A stretch of 64,000 bases of DNA. Source: Nannocystis sp. Lineage in GTDB: Bacteria; Myxococcota_A; Polyangia; Nannocystales; Nannocystaceae. The position numbers and the translations under genes are program-made. Of the stretch, positions 8,922-20,809 are shown piece after piece. Within the stretch, counting starts at the first letter, position 1; each line of letters begins with the position of its first letter. Under the pieces are notes generated by a model. That model was not told the origin of the DNA. It did no database searches and saw nothing but the letters and a program-made list of their open reading frames with translations. The DNA is taken from assembly GCA_016712315.1 (NCBI GenBank), contig JADJRG010000013.1, positions 806,001-870,000 of the forward strand, given 5' to 3'.

Positions 8922-8938
8922 CGCCGCGCGTCGCCTCG

Positions 8939-9946
8939 TCAGGGCACCTGCACATGCTCGAGGATCTGGCGGACGATCTGCTCGACCGTCTTCCCCTCGG
9001 CCTCAGCCTCGTAGCTCAGGATGATCCGGTGGCGCAACACGTCGGGCGCGACCGCCTTCACGTCCTCGGGGCTCACGTACCCGCGGTGGCGCAAGAACGC
9101 GTGCGCCCGCGCCGCCTGGAACAGCGCGATCGTCGCCCGCGGCGACGCGCCGAAGTCGATGAAGGGCGCCAGCGCCCCCAGCCCCGCGGCCGCCGGCGTG
9201 CGCGTCGAGGTCACCACGTCGACGATATAGCGCCGCACCGACTTCTCAGCGATCAGCCGGTCGAGCACCGAGCGCGCCGAGTCCAGCTCCTCCGGCCCGA
9301 TCACCGCCTCCACCGCGACCTTGCTCGCGTGCGGCGCCGCGGCGATCCGCTCCATGATCGTCATCTCCTCCTCGGAGCTCGGGTAGTCGACCTTGATCTT
9401 GAACATGAAGCGGTCGAGCTGCGCCTCGGGCAGCGCGTAGGTCCCCTCTTGCTCGATCGGGTTCATCGTCGCCAGCACCAGGAACGGCTCTGGCAGCCGA
9501 TACGACGCGTCGCCGATCGTCACCTGCCGCTCCGCCATCGCCTCGAGCAGCGCGCTCTGCACCTTCGCTGGCGCGCGGTTGATCTCATCGGCCAGCAGCA
9601 GGTTGGTGAACACCGGCCCGCGCTTGTTGGTGAACTCGCCGCTCTGGTGGTTGTAGATCACCGTGCCCAGCACGTCCGAGGGGAGCAGGTCGGGCGTGAA
9701 TTGCACCCGCTTGAAGTCCAGCCGCAGGCAGCGCGCCAGGGTGCTCACGGTCAGCGTCTTCGCCAGCCCCGGGGCCCCCTCGAGCAGCACGTGCCCGTTG
9801 CAGAGCAGCCCCATAAAGACCCGCTCGATCATCTCATCCTGGCCGACCACCACCTTGTGCACCTCCGCGAAGAGGCGCTCGACGAAGCTGCTCTCGCGCT
9901 CGACCAAGTCATTGATGATGCGGATGTCGTACGAACCAACGCTCAT
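8939..9946 (-). CDS. MoxR family AAA+ ATPase
   Basis: A 335-residue AAA+ ATPase: Walker A G-A-P-G-L-A-K-T at 57-64, Walker B L-L-L-A-D-E at 116-121, sensor I in VLATMNPIEQEG and an arginine finger region in LDRFMFKIKVDYP, followed by the AAA lid-2 domain (FIDFGASPRATIAL and RHRIILSYEAEAEG). MoxR proteins are chaperone-like ATPases that act on VWA-domain clients, and this gene heads the DUF58-Bat operon. The start at 9946 was chosen because a GAGG ribosome-binding site stands five bases before that ATG; the open frame runs 47 codons further upstream without support. Confidence 0.9.
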   Translation of the reverse strand: MSVGSYDIRIINDLVERESSFVERLFAEVHKVVVGQDEMIERVFMGLLCNGHVLLEGAPGLAKTLTVSTLARCLRLDFKRVQFTPDLLPSDVLGTVIYNHQSGEFTNKRGPVFTNLLLADEINRAPAKVQSALLEAMAERQVTIGDASYRLPEPFLVLATMNPIEQEGTYALPEAQLDRFMFKIKVDYPSSEEEMTIMERIAAAPHASKVAVEAVIGPEELDSARSVLDRLIAEKSVRRYIVDVVTSTRTPAAAGLGALAPFIDFGASPRATIALFQAARAHAFLRHRGYVSPEDVKAVAPDVLRHRIILSYEAEAEGKTVEQIVRQILEHVQVP

Positions 9947-10234
9947 GCCAACCTCATGGGAGATCGCCTCGATCTGTGTTTCTGTGGCGCCCGAGAGGGC
10001 CTGCAACGGCACCAACGAGGCGCCATTGAGGACCCCACACCCTCGACTTTGAGGCGTGAGACTGGCGCCGCCGTGACGCCCGCGCAAGGCCCCCTATCGC
10101 GTCGGCGCCGACAACCCCGCCGCCGGAGCTCCTATTCCCTGCGGCGAGCTCGCCCGATCGAAGATCCACCGGTTGCACCAGCGTCAAACGCGCACTTCCC
10201 CGCTCACACATCTCTGGTCTACAACCCTCCCGCC
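9947..10234. promoter_or_regulatory. Divergent intergenic region (moxR operon / acidic small protein)
   Basis: About 290 bases separate two divergent genes and must carry promoters for both. I see no convincing operator, riboswitch or sigma-54 site in it. Confidence 0.35.
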
Positions 10235-10474
<240 letters not shown>

Positions 10475-10512
10475 CGCCCCGCCGCTCTGCCTCGTTCGTT
10501 GACGGAGCGCGC

Positions 10513-11637
10513 GTGAATCCTCAAGGGCCCACGCTTGATGGTTCCCTCGCGGGCGTCCGTTCGCGGCGCGCGCGGCTCCTCCTCCCCTTGCTCGTGCTCG
10601 TCGCTTGCCGCCCGATCGAAGAGGGTGAAGGCGTCGCCCCGGCGGTCCGTCGCGCCCTGCCTGCGACGCCTACGCGCTCCGAGGCGCCCGCCGCTGCGCC
10701 TGCCACCTACCCCGACTTCGTCAGCGTCGCCGAGCGCCTGCGGCCCTCCGTCGTCAGCGTCGTCTCCACCCACGAGCGCGCCGAAGCGGACACGAACGGC
10801 CGGGTGCTCCGCGGGATCGGCAGCGGCATGCTCGTCAGCACCAGCGGCCACGTGCTCACCAACCAGCACGTCATCGCCGGCGCCGCCAAGGTCGACATCG
10901 AGCTGACCAACCGCAGCCGCGTACGCGCGCGTGTGCTCGCCAGCGACGATCTCCTCGACCTCGCGCTGCTCGAGCTCGAGAGCCCCGTCGCCGGCCTCGA
11001 GCCCGTCGTCTTCCGCGACCGCCCCGCCGCCCCGGGCGAGTGGGTGATGACCATGGGCCAGCCTTACGGCCTCGGCCACACCGTCACGGTCGGCGTCGTC
11101 TCGGGCCTCGGCCGCGACCACACCGACCTCGGCCGCCCCCCCGGCCTCCGCGCCGATGGTTTTTGGAGCTTCATCCAGACCGACGCCTCCGTGAACATCG
11201 GCAACTCAGGCGGCCCGCTCGTCGACCTCACTGGACAAGTCCTCGGCCTCAACACCGCCGTGAGGAGCGACGGAGAGGGCCTCGCCTTCGCGATCCCCGC
11301 GGCGATCGCCCGCCGATTTTTAGAAGAGGTCTGGACCTACGGCCGCGTCCGCCACGCCCGCCTCGGCCTCACCGTCAACGACGTCGGCCCGGACGTCTTC
11401 CCTGGCCGCCTCTCCGCCGTACGCGTCACCGCCGTCGAAGCAGGCGGCCCTGGCGCGCGCGCCGGACTCGAGCCAAACGACATCATCCTCGCGATCGACG
11501 ACCAGTCGATCGGCCGCGGCTCCGAGCTCGCCTACCACGCCCAGCTCCGCGGCGTCGGCGCCCAGATCGACCTGCTCGTGCAGCGCGGCGCCGAGCCTCG
11601 CCGCCTCCGCGTCATCCCCAGCGAAGCGGCCCCGTGA
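10513..11637 (+). CDS. HtrA/DegP-like trypsin-fold serine protease, lipoprotein, with one PDZ domain
   Basis: A 374-residue protease. The GTG start has a GGAG site five bases upstream. A lipoprotein signal ends in L-V-A-C with Cys32 as the lipidated residue; a Pro/Ala linker follows. The protease domain covers about 75-275 with the full catalytic triad: His119 (TNQHVIAGA), Asp149 (LLDLALLEL) and Ser232 in G-N-S-G-G-P. One PDZ domain follows (about 280-372, RLGLTVNDVGP to GAEPRRLRV). HtrA proteins degrade or refold misfolded envelope proteins; the lipid anchor instead of a transmembrane helix places this one in the periplasm attached to a membrane. It stands in its own transcription unit, 38 bases after the acidic small gene, and converges with the FAD oxidase. 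Confidence 0.92.
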   Translation: MNPQGPTLDGSLAGVRSRRARLLLPLLVLVACRPIEEGEGVAPAVRRALPATPTRSEAPAAAPATYPDFVSVAERLRPSVVSVVSTHERAEADTNGRVLRGIGSGMLVSTSGHVLTNQHVIAGAAKVDIELTNRSRVRARVLASDDLLDLALLELESPVAGLEPVVFRDRPAAPGEWVMTMGQPYGLGHTVTVGVVSGLGRDHTDLGRPPGLRADGFWSFIQTDASVNIGNSGGPLVDLTGQVLGLNTAVRSDGEGLAFAIPAAIARRFLEEVWTYGRVRHARLGLTVNDVGPDVFPGRLSAVRVTAVEAGGPGARAGLEPNDIILAIDDQSIGRGSELAYHAQLRGVGAQIDLLVQRGAEPRRLRVIPSEAAP

Positions 11638-11652
11638 GCGCGCCTGGGCGGC

Positions 11653-13092
11653 TCACGGCGGCCCGAAGATCTTCCCCGGGTTGAGCAGCCCCGCCGGATC
11701 GAGCACCGCCTTGATCCCGCGCATCGCCGCGATCTCGCTCGGGCCGCGCGAGTAGTGCAGGAACGCGCGCTTCAGCAGGCCCACCCCGTGCTCCGCCGAG
11801 ATCGACCCGCCACGCGCCCGCACAAGCGCGAAGAGAGGGTCTTCAAACCCGTGGCAGCGCGCCAGAAATTCATCGAGCCCGAGCCCCGCCGGTCGGAGCA
11901 AGTTCAAGTGCAAGTTGCCGTCGCCGACATGACCGAAGCACAGCGCCTCGATCCCTGGCAGCCGCGCCGCCACCTCGCCCCGCCACGCCGCCAAGAACGC
12001 CGCCACCTCGGCCACCGGCAGCGAGATGTCCGCCTTGTGCGGCGTGAAGCGGTGCAGCGACTCGCTGATCTCCTCACGCAGCGCCCACAGCCCGCGCGCC
12101 TGCGCCGGCGTCGCTGCCAGCGCCGCGTCCTCGATCTCCCCCGCCTCCTGCGCCGCGCCGAGCGCCGCCAGCAGCGCCTCACGCGTCCGCTCCGCCGCCA
12201 CCTCGCCCGCCTCTGGCACCTCCACCTCGACCAGCACATACCGAGCGCTCGGCGCCTCGAACGGGGCGCCCAAGGCTTGTCCGCTCGCGGCGCGGTGGGC
12301 CGTCACATGCGCGACGCAGCCGTGATCGAAGCACTCAAAAGCCGTCAACGTGAGCGGCGCCGCGCGGATCCGCGCGAACAGCTCCATCACCCTCGAATCA
12401 TCCGCGACCGCCGCCAACGCCACCACCAGGTCCGCCGGGGGCTGGCACAGCCGCACCGTCACCTCCGCGATCACCCCAAGCGTCCCCTCCGAGCCGATGA
12501 AGAGCTGCCGCAGATCGTAGCCGGTGTTGTTCTTGACGAGCGAGCCGCCGAGCGTGAGCGCCTCACCCGAGGCCAACACCACCGTCAGGCCGAGCACCCA
12601 CTCGCGGGTGAGGCCATAACGGATCACCTTCACCCCGCCCGCGTTGGTCGCGACGCTGCCGCCGAGCTGAGCTGAGCCCTTCGACGCGTAGTCGACCGGG
12701 TACATCAGCCCCGCCGCGGCCGCCGCCTCTTGCACCGCTTGCAGCGTCGCCCCCGCCTCGGCCCGCAGCGTGCGCGCCGCCCGATCGATCGCGACGATCC
12801 GCTGCATCCTCTCGAGCGAGAGCACCACCTCTCCTGCCGTCGCGGTCGCCGCGCCTGCCAGCCCCGTACGCCCGCCCGAGGGCACGATCGCCGCGCCGCA
12901 GCCCGCACAAGCGCGGACCACCGCCTGGATCTCGGCCACGTCCTTGGGGAACACCACCAGCGAGGGCCGCACGGGCCAGCCGCCGCGGCAACGATCGGCC
13001 CCGTAGAACGCCAAGTCTTCGGCCGAGTCGAGCACCCGTTCGGCCCCGACCGCCGCCTCGAGCGCCTCCTTGAGCCTGCTGACGTCCACCAT
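11653..13092 (-). CDS. FAD-binding D-2-hydroxyacid dehydrogenase (GlcD/D-lactate dehydrogenase family)
   Basis: A 479-residue flavoprotein. Seen: the PCMH FAD-binding domain (about 38-215) with IVPSGGRTGLAGAA, the pyrophosphate-binding GSVATNAGG and IGSEGTLGVIAEV, and the C-terminal FAD-linked oxidase domain with FGHVGDGNLHLN (metal/substrate site) and SAEHGVGLLKR. These are diagnostic of the GlcD/D-LDH/D-2-hydroxyglutarate dehydrogenase family, which oxidises a D-2-hydroxy acid to a 2-oxo acid and passes electrons to the chain or a flavoprotein. The exact substrate (lactate, glycolate or 2-hydroxyglutarate) cannot be told from the sequence. No glcE/glcF genes are next to it, which argues for a stand-alone D-lactate or D-2-hydroxyglutarate enzyme. 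Confidence 0.9.
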   Translation of the reverse strand: MVDVSRLKEALEAAVGAERVLDSAEDLAFYGADRCRGGWPVRPSLVVFPKDVAEIQAVVRACAGCGAAIVPSGGRTGLAGAATATAGEVVLSLERMQRIVAIDRAARTLRAEAGATLQAVQEAAAAAGLMYPVDYASKGSAQLGGSVATNAGGVKVIRYGLTREWVLGLTVVLASGEALTLGGSLVKNNTGYDLRQLFIGSEGTLGVIAEVTVRLCQPPADLVVALAAVADDSRVMELFARIRAAPLTLTAFECFDHGCVAHVTAHRAASGQALGAPFEAPSARYVLVEVEVPEAGEVAAERTREALLAALGAAQEAGEIEDAALAATPAQARGLWALREEISESLHRFTPHKADISLPVAEVAAFLAAWRGEVAARLPGIEALCFGHVGDGNLHLNLLRPAGLGLDEFLARCHGFEDPLFALVRARGGSISAEHGVGLLKRAFLHYSRGPSEIAAMRGIKAVLDPAGLLNPGKIFGPP

Positions 13093-13115
13093 CGCAGCCG
13101 CCGCGCGACGCGCGA

Positions 13116-13481
13116 TTACGAGCCGCTTGCCGGACCGGCGCTCGCCGGAGTGGCGCTCCCCGAGCCGCTGGGGGTCGAGCCGCGCATCAACTGCCGGACC
13201 ATACGCACCACAGATTTCACCACCGGGTGGCCCTTAAAGAAGACCACCCCCACCATGCGCTTCTCATCGCCCGAGACCAGGACCGCATGCTCGCCGACCA
13301 GCACCCGGACGGACGACTCACCCGCGATCGCGCGGAGGCGCACTGCCTCCAAAACGACCGCCTTCCAGCGCTCCTCGCCCACCCACGAGCACTCGCCCGA
13401 TTGCGCCTGCTCCGCGGTCATGTCGAGAACCGCCACGATCCCGTCGTGACGGAGGACGCGCTCAATTCTTGAAAGAGACAT
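13116..13481 (-). CDS. Small alpha/beta protein of unknown function, possibly roadblock/LC7-like
   Basis: A 121-residue cytoplasmic protein. The start at 13481 is preferred because AAGGA lies four bases upstream; the frame continues 20 codons further. The pattern (helix RIERVLRHDG, strand IVAVLDMT, helix, strand VRVLVGEHAVLVSGD, strand RMVGVVFFKGHP, helix KSVVRMVRQLM) resembles roadblock/LC7 (MglB-type) folds, but the match is only at secondary-structure level. The last about 20 residues are Ser/Gly/Pro/Ala-rich. If it is roadblock-like it could be a regulator of a small GTPase; that is inference. It follows the FAD oxidase head to tail on the minus strand, 24 bases away. Confidence 0.55.
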   Translation of the reverse strand: MSLSRIERVLRHDGIVAVLDMTAEQAQSGECSWVGEERWKAVVLEAVRLRAIAGESSVRVLVGEHAVLVSGDEKRMVGVVFFKGHPVVKSVVRMVRQLMRGSTPSGSGSATPASAGPASGS

Positions 13482-13579
13482 GATTTCCTTGAACTCTTCG
13501 CGTAAAGCCCGCGGCTGCGGGCGTCGGGGCGTGTTGTACATAAAGGCCCCCAGAGCGTCAATGACGCGAGCCGACGCAG

Positions 13580-14411
13580 ATGCGCCTCTTTGACACCCAC
13601 GCCCACCTCGACCTCGGCCCTTACAGCGACCCAGAGACGCGTCGATCCGCCGTCGATCGGGCGAGGAGCGCCGGGATCGCCGCGATCCTGATCCCCGGTG
13701 TCAACCCGGAGACCTGGCTCGATCTGCTCGCGCTCGCCGAGCGCCTTCGCCGCGAGGTCCCGGGCGTGTGCATTCACACTGGCCTAGGCGTGCATCCGCG
13801 CCTCCTGGCCGACACCCCCGACACCAACGACGCCCAGATCGCCCCCCGCTTGGAGCACCTGCTCGGCCTCGCGCCCCCCGGCTTGGTCGCGATCGGCGAG
13901 TGTGGCCTCGATTTTGGCCGCCGCGGCGCGACCGTCGATCGAGCGCGTCAGCTCCGCGTCTTCGACATCCACCTCCACCTCGCTCGTCGCCACGGCCTCC
14001 CGCTCCTGCTCCACTGCGTCGACGCACACGCCGTGACGGCCGAGCGCCTGCTCGCCGCGCCCGACCCCACCTTCGATCCTGCACAGCTTCTCCGGCAGCC
14101 CCGAGCTCGCGCATCAGCTCGTCCGAGCCGGCCACTACATCGCCCTCGCCGGCGCCCTCACCCGCCCCGGCGCCCGCCGCCCCCGCGAAGTAGCCCGCGC
14201 GATCCCGAGAGATCGCCTCCTCCTCGAGACCGACAGCCCCGACCAGACCCCCTACAGCCAGCGCCCCGCCGCGTGCGAGCCCGCCTTTTTGCGCGAGATC
14301 GCCGAAGCCGTCGCCGACGCCCGCGGCGTCGCCCTCGCCGAGCTCGCCGCTTCAACGACAGCCAACGCCGCCCGCGTGCTCGCCCTGGACCCCCACACCC
14401 TATGTCCGTGA
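13580..14411 (+). pseudogene. tatD: TatD-type metal-dependent deoxyribonuclease, broken by a one-base frameshift
   Basis: The first frame (from ATG 13580) reads an N-terminal TatD half: THAHLDLGPYSDPE (metal-binding H-x-H), an Asp/Gly-rich middle, GECGLDFGR and LLHCVDAH. Near 14042-14079 this frame degenerates into Arg/Pro-rich nonsense, while the next frame picks up LHSFSGSPELAHQL, then LLLETDSP and a good C-terminus, ending at the TGA 14409-14411. All five TatD metal-site elements are therefore present but split between two frames, requiring one extra base or two missing ones, probably in a C-rich run. Either the gene is a recent pseudogene or the sequence has an error here. TatD proteins act as 3'-5' DNases or D-aminoacyl hydrolases; nothing nearby indicates a specific role. 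Confidence 0.8.
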
Positions 14412-14461
14412 AACCCGCGGGCCAAGCCGGTGCACACTGTCGCCAGCGCCCACCGACCTCG

Positions 14462-16114
14462 ATGCCCCCACTCTCCGATCTCACCCGCGCCGCCTTCGCC
14501 CTCGCCCTCTTCGCCTGCGCCAGCGAGATCGCCGACGAAGCAGCCCTCAGCGGCGCGCAGCTCAGGCGGGCCCGCGCGGCCCTCCAGGCGGCCGCCGCCG
14601 AGGTCCACGCCGAAGGTCCCGCGCCTCCGCTCGACCCAGGCCCAGCCCTCCAGATCCATCACCCCCGCGAGCTCGACCGCTACCCCGATCTCACACGGCT
14701 AGAGCGCCTCGACCTCGCCCTCTCCGAGCCCGATCCAGCCGGCCAGCCAGGCCCCGAAGGCGGCCCTGAAGCCGCCGAAGATCCCTGCCTCAGCCTCGAC
14801 CTCTTCGCCCTCGCCGGGCGCCTCCCGGGCCTGCGCGCCCTCCGGATCTCCGGCTGTGAGGCCGCGGTGCACGGCGGTCTACAGGCCCTCGCCGGCCTCG
14901 AGTCGCTCGAGCTCGTCGATCTACCCCTCGACGGCGTCACCATCGGCCGGATCCTCGCGCTAGGGCGCCTGCGCGAGCTCACACTCACCCGCGTCCGCCC
15001 TGGCGCTGAGCCGCTCGTCCACCTGCGCGGCGCCCCGATCAGCCGCCTCGTGCTCCGCGAGCTCGCCCCCGACTCCGAGCTCGCCGCCCTCGCCGGCCTG
15101 CTCCCTAGCCTGCGCGAGCTCGATCTCATCGGCCCTTGGGCTGGCCACAAGGCCATGCTCGCGGTCGCCAAGGCGAGCCGCCTGCGCGCCCTCACCTTGG
15201 TCGACACCCAGATCGGCAACTTCTCGCTCAACCAGGTCAAAGGCCTCGCCCAGCTCGAGCGCCTCGATCTCCGCGGCGCGACCTTCAACGAGAGCAGCCC
15301 CCTCTACCTGCGCGAGCTGCCGATCACCGCCTTCACCTGCGCCTGCCCTGGCCTCGGCGACGTCGGCCTCCGCGCGCTCCGCCACGTCCGCGGCCTGCGC
15401 CGCGTCGAGCTGCTCGCCAGCAAGGCCACCGGCGCGGGCGTCGAGGCCCTCGCCGAGCTCCCCAACCTCGAGGCGCTGACGGTCCTCGACCGCGACATCG
15501 GCCCGCAGGGCTTCGCCGCGCTCGCGCGGGTCGCAGGCCTGCGCGAGCTCGACCTCCGCGTCAACGAGCTCGCCGATCCGACCGTCGGCGGCCTGGGCGC
15601 CCTCACCGGCCTGCGCCGGCTCACCCTGCGCTGCCCCGTCCTCGACGACCACGTCGCCGCGCAGCTCCGCGAGCTCGTCCACCTCGAGCACCTCGACCTC
15701 GGCGGCACCCAGATCTCCGACGCAGGCCTCGCCGCGCTCGCCGGCATGTCTGGCCTGCGGAGCTTGATCCTGCATCACACCAGGATCACCCACCGCGGCC
15801 TCGCCCACCTCGCCGGCCTGCGCGCGCTCGAGGTCTTGGAGCTCGACCACACCGACCTCCTCGACGGCGGCGTCGCCCACCTCGCCGGCCTCCAGCGGCT
15901 CCGCGAGCTCCGCCTCGACGCCACCCTCATCACCGACGGCGCGATGGTCACGCTCGCCGGCCTGCCTGCGCTCGAGCGCCTCAACCTCGCCGACACCGTC
16001 ATCACCGCCGAGGGGGCCGCGCGCCTCGCCGGTCACCCCAAGCTGCGCAGCGTCAACCTCGCGGGCACCCGCGCGCGCCCCGGCGCGATCACGGCGGCCG
16101 AGCCGGCCCGCTAA
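14462..16114 (+). CDS. Leucine-rich-repeat lipoprotein
   Basis: A protein of about 550 residues. The ATG at 14462 gives a clean lipoprotein signal (LTRAAFALALFAC, Cys19); an ATG at 14402 inside the tatD end is an alternative. From about residue 75 to the end the protein is built from leucine-rich repeats of about 24 residues, with the pattern L..L..L.L..T.I.D.GL..LA.L, for example LDLGGTQISDAGLAALAGMS and LILHHTRITHRGLAHLAGLR. Such repeats form a curved binding surface; in bacteria they are common in surface proteins and in Myxococcota. The ligand is unknown. The long frame that links it to the broken tatD is an artefact of the frameshift and not a fusion protein. Confidence 0.82.
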   Translation: MPPLSDLTRAAFALALFACASEIADEAALSGAQLRRARAALQAAAAEVHAEGPAPPLDPGPALQIHHPRELDRYPDLTRLERLDLALSEPDPAGQPGPEGGPEAAEDPCLSLDLFALAGRLPGLRALRISGCEAAVHGGLQALAGLESLELVDLPLDGVTIGRILALGRLRELTLTRVRPGAEPLVHLRGAPISRLVLRELAPDSELAALAGLLPSLRELDLIGPWAGHKAMLAVAKASRLRALTLVDTQIGNFSLNQVKGLAQLERLDLRGATFNESSPLYLRELPITAFTCACPGLGDVGLRALRHVRGLRRVELLASKATGAGVEALAELPNLEALTVLDRDIGPQGFAALARVAGLRELDLRVNELADPTVGGLGALTGLRRLTLRCPVLDDHVAAQLRELVHLEHLDLGGTQISDAGLAALAGMSGLRSLILHHTRITHRGLAHLAGLRALEVLELDHTDLLDGGVAHLAGLQRLRELRLDATLITDGAMVTLAGLPALERLNLADTVITAEGAARLAGHPKLRSVNLAGTRARPGAITAAEPAR

Positions 16115-16128
16115 TCGATCGCCGAGCG

Positions 16129-18945
<2,817 letters not shown>

Positions 18946-19091
18946 GTGGCTCTAATGCGCGCAACAACGCGCCGCGGTCCGCGTGCGATGAGCGACGAAG
19001 GGGGCGCCAATGAACGCCACATCGCGCGGGTACTACACCACCCCGCGGGTTGATCCCGGGGCGTCCGATCCCCTACGATCAACCAGCATCG

Positions 19092-20702
19092 ATGGTGGCC
19101 AAGCTCATCCTTATCGGCGGAGATCACCCTGTCGAGCACGTCCTCTCCTCGTTCAACACGCTCGGGAGACACCCTGACAACTCGATCCAGGTCCTCGACC
19201 GCATCGTCTCGAAGGAGCACAGCCGAGTGACCCTCGGCCCCGACGGCCTCTACGTCGTCCGCGACGTAGGCAGCCTCAACGGCACCTACGTGAACGGCGA
19301 GCGGGTCAGCGAGTGCGCCCTCAAGTCTGGCGACCACATCTCGCTGGGCAACACCACCTACCGCTTCGTCGAGGATCGCCCGCAGGACAAGGCGCCGCTG
19401 CGCAAGGTGACGATGATGGCGGACCAGGTGCAGAGCCAGGTCCAGTCGAGCATCGCCGCGAGCCAGCGCTTCCTGCCCGCCAGCGAGATCACCGATCTCA
19501 CGGCGCTCCGCGCCGACTACGAGAAGCTCCGGATCGCGCACGAGCTCTCCCAGAAGCTCTCGCTGAGCACCGACCTCGACTCGCTCCTGCAGAAGATCGT
19601 CGACGAGACCTTCCAGCTGATCCGCGCCGATCGAGCCGTCATCCTCCTTTACAACCCCGACACCGACGAGCTCGAGCCGCGCTTCGTCCGGCAGAAGCGC
19701 GACGAAGAGATCAAGATCTCCAAGAGCATCCTCGACGAGGTGAAGACCAAGAAGCGGGCCGTGCTCTCCTCGGACGCCCTCGTCGATGAGCGCTTCAAGG
19801 CGGCCAAGAGCATCATCATGCAGGGGATCCGCTCGACGATGTGCGTCCCGCTGGTCAATAACGACCAGCTCCTCGGCGCGATGCACATGGACTCGATGCT
19901 CGCGACCGGCGCCTTCACTGAGCGTGACCTGCTCCTCTTCTCCGGGATCGCCACGCAAGCGGCGCTCGCGATCGAGAACCAGCGGCTCGCCAAGAACATC
20001 GAGCACGAGGCGTCGACGCGGGCGCAGTTCCAGCGGCTGCTCTCGCCCAACCTGGTCGATCAGATCGTCAGCGGCCAGCTCGCGCTCGACCAAGGCGGCT
20101 CGCGCCGCGAGGTCACCATGCTCTTCGCGGACATCCGCGGCTTCACCTCGATGAGCGAGCGCCACGCGCCGGAGGAGATGGTCACGACCCTCAACGAGTA
20201 CTTTGAGGTGATGGTCGACGTGCTCTTCCACCACGGCGGTACCCTCGACAAGTACGTCGGGGACGAGATCATCGGCCTCTTCGGGGCGCCGGTCGAGCTC
20301 GTCGACGCGCCGCTGCGGAGCATCCGCTGCGCGCTCGACATGATGCGCGCGCTCGAGGAGTTCAACCGCCTGCGCGCCGATCGGGGGCTCGAGAGGATCC
20401 GGATCGGCATCGGCATCAACTCCGGGCCGGTGATCGCCGGCGCGATCGGCTCGTCGCGCACGCTCCAGTACACCGTCATCGGCGACGCCGTGAACGTCGC
20501 GTCGCGCCTGTGCGGCCTCGCGCGCCCCGGCGAGATCATCATCAGCGACTCGACGCGTGAGCTGGTCGGCGACAGCGTCTTGGTCGAGCCGCGCAAGCCC
20601 GTCCCCGTGAAGGGCAAGACCGGCGCGCTGCAAGTCTACGCGGTCACCGGGATCCGCGAGATGACCGCGCTGCGCTCCTCGGACAACCACACCACCTTCT
20701 AA
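19092..20702 (+). CDS. FHA-GAF class III adenylate cyclase
   Basis: A 536-residue cytoplasmic protein. FHA domain at about 20-95 (GRHPDNSIQV, SKEHSR, SLNGTYVNGE), GAF domain at about 150-300, class III cyclase at about 335-520. The catalytic residues are present: metal Asp347 (FADIRGFT) and Asp391 (VGDEII), adenine-selecting Lys387 and Thr461 (QYTVIGDAVN), and transition-state Asn468/Arg472. The Lys-Thr pair fits adenylate rather than guanylate cyclase. It should make cAMP in response to a GAF ligand or to an FHA-bound phosphothreonine partner. The ATG 19092 was chosen because the FHA domain begins right after it; the frame is open 14 codons upstream. It converges with the giant TPR gene, which shares a terminator region at 20758-20788. 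Confidence 0.92.
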   Translation: MVAKLILIGGDHPVEHVLSSFNTLGRHPDNSIQVLDRIVSKEHSRVTLGPDGLYVVRDVGSLNGTYVNGERVSECALKSGDHISLGNTTYRFVEDRPQDKAPLRKVTMMADQVQSQVQSSIAASQRFLPASEITDLTALRADYEKLRIAHELSQKLSLSTDLDSLLQKIVDETFQLIRADRAVILLYNPDTDELEPRFVRQKRDEEIKISKSILDEVKTKKRAVLSSDALVDERFKAAKSIIMQGIRSTMCVPLVNNDQLLGAMHMDSMLATGAFTERDLLLFSGIATQAALAIENQRLAKNIEHEASTRAQFQRLLSPNLVDQIVSGQLALDQGGSRREVTMLFADIRGFTSMSERHAPEEMVTTLNEYFEVMVDVLFHHGGTLDKYVGDEIIGLFGAPVELVDAPLRSIRCALDMMRALEEFNRLRADRGLERIRIGIGINSGPVIAGAIGSSRTLQYTVIGDAVNVASRLCGLARPGEIIISDSTRELVGDSVLVEPRKPVPVKGKTGALQVYAVTGIREMTALRSSDNHTTF

Positions 20703-20750
20703 AAGATGAACCGCTGGTCAAGCCGCCGAGCGGCCGTGCCCGCGCTCGGG

Positions 20751-20788
20751 CACAAAAAGAGGGCGAGGTCCGCCGGACCCCGCCCTCT
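20751..20788 (-). terminator. Terminator between adenylate cyclase and giant TPR gene
   Basis: Arms 20758-20765 and 20781-20788 (AGAGGGCG/CGCCCTCT) with an inner five-base pair and a GCC loop. On the minus strand it is followed by TTTTT (20753-20757), so it ends the giant TPR transcript, 22 bases after its stop. On the plus strand the downstream run is CTCTTCTT, so it may also slow the cyclase transcript. Confidence 0.75.
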
Positions 20789-20809
20789 CTTCTTCGAGCC
20801 AGCGCCCGG

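Noticed and set aside
8954..10234. Long plus-strand open frame antisense to the MoxR gene, running into the acidic small protein
   Set aside because: It is rich in Arg/His/Leu as expected of an antisense reading of a high-GC gene and has no domain; only the last 79 codons from 10235 look real.
11638..11652. Terminator between the HtrA-like and FAD-oxidase genes
   Set aside because: The gap is only 15 bases and no stem with a T-run could be formed.
13580..16114. A single 844-residue TatD-LRR fusion protein
   Set aside because: The middle is Arg/Pro-rich nonsense, and the missing TatD C-terminus is present in another frame, so this is a frameshift followed by a separate LRR lipoprotein gene.
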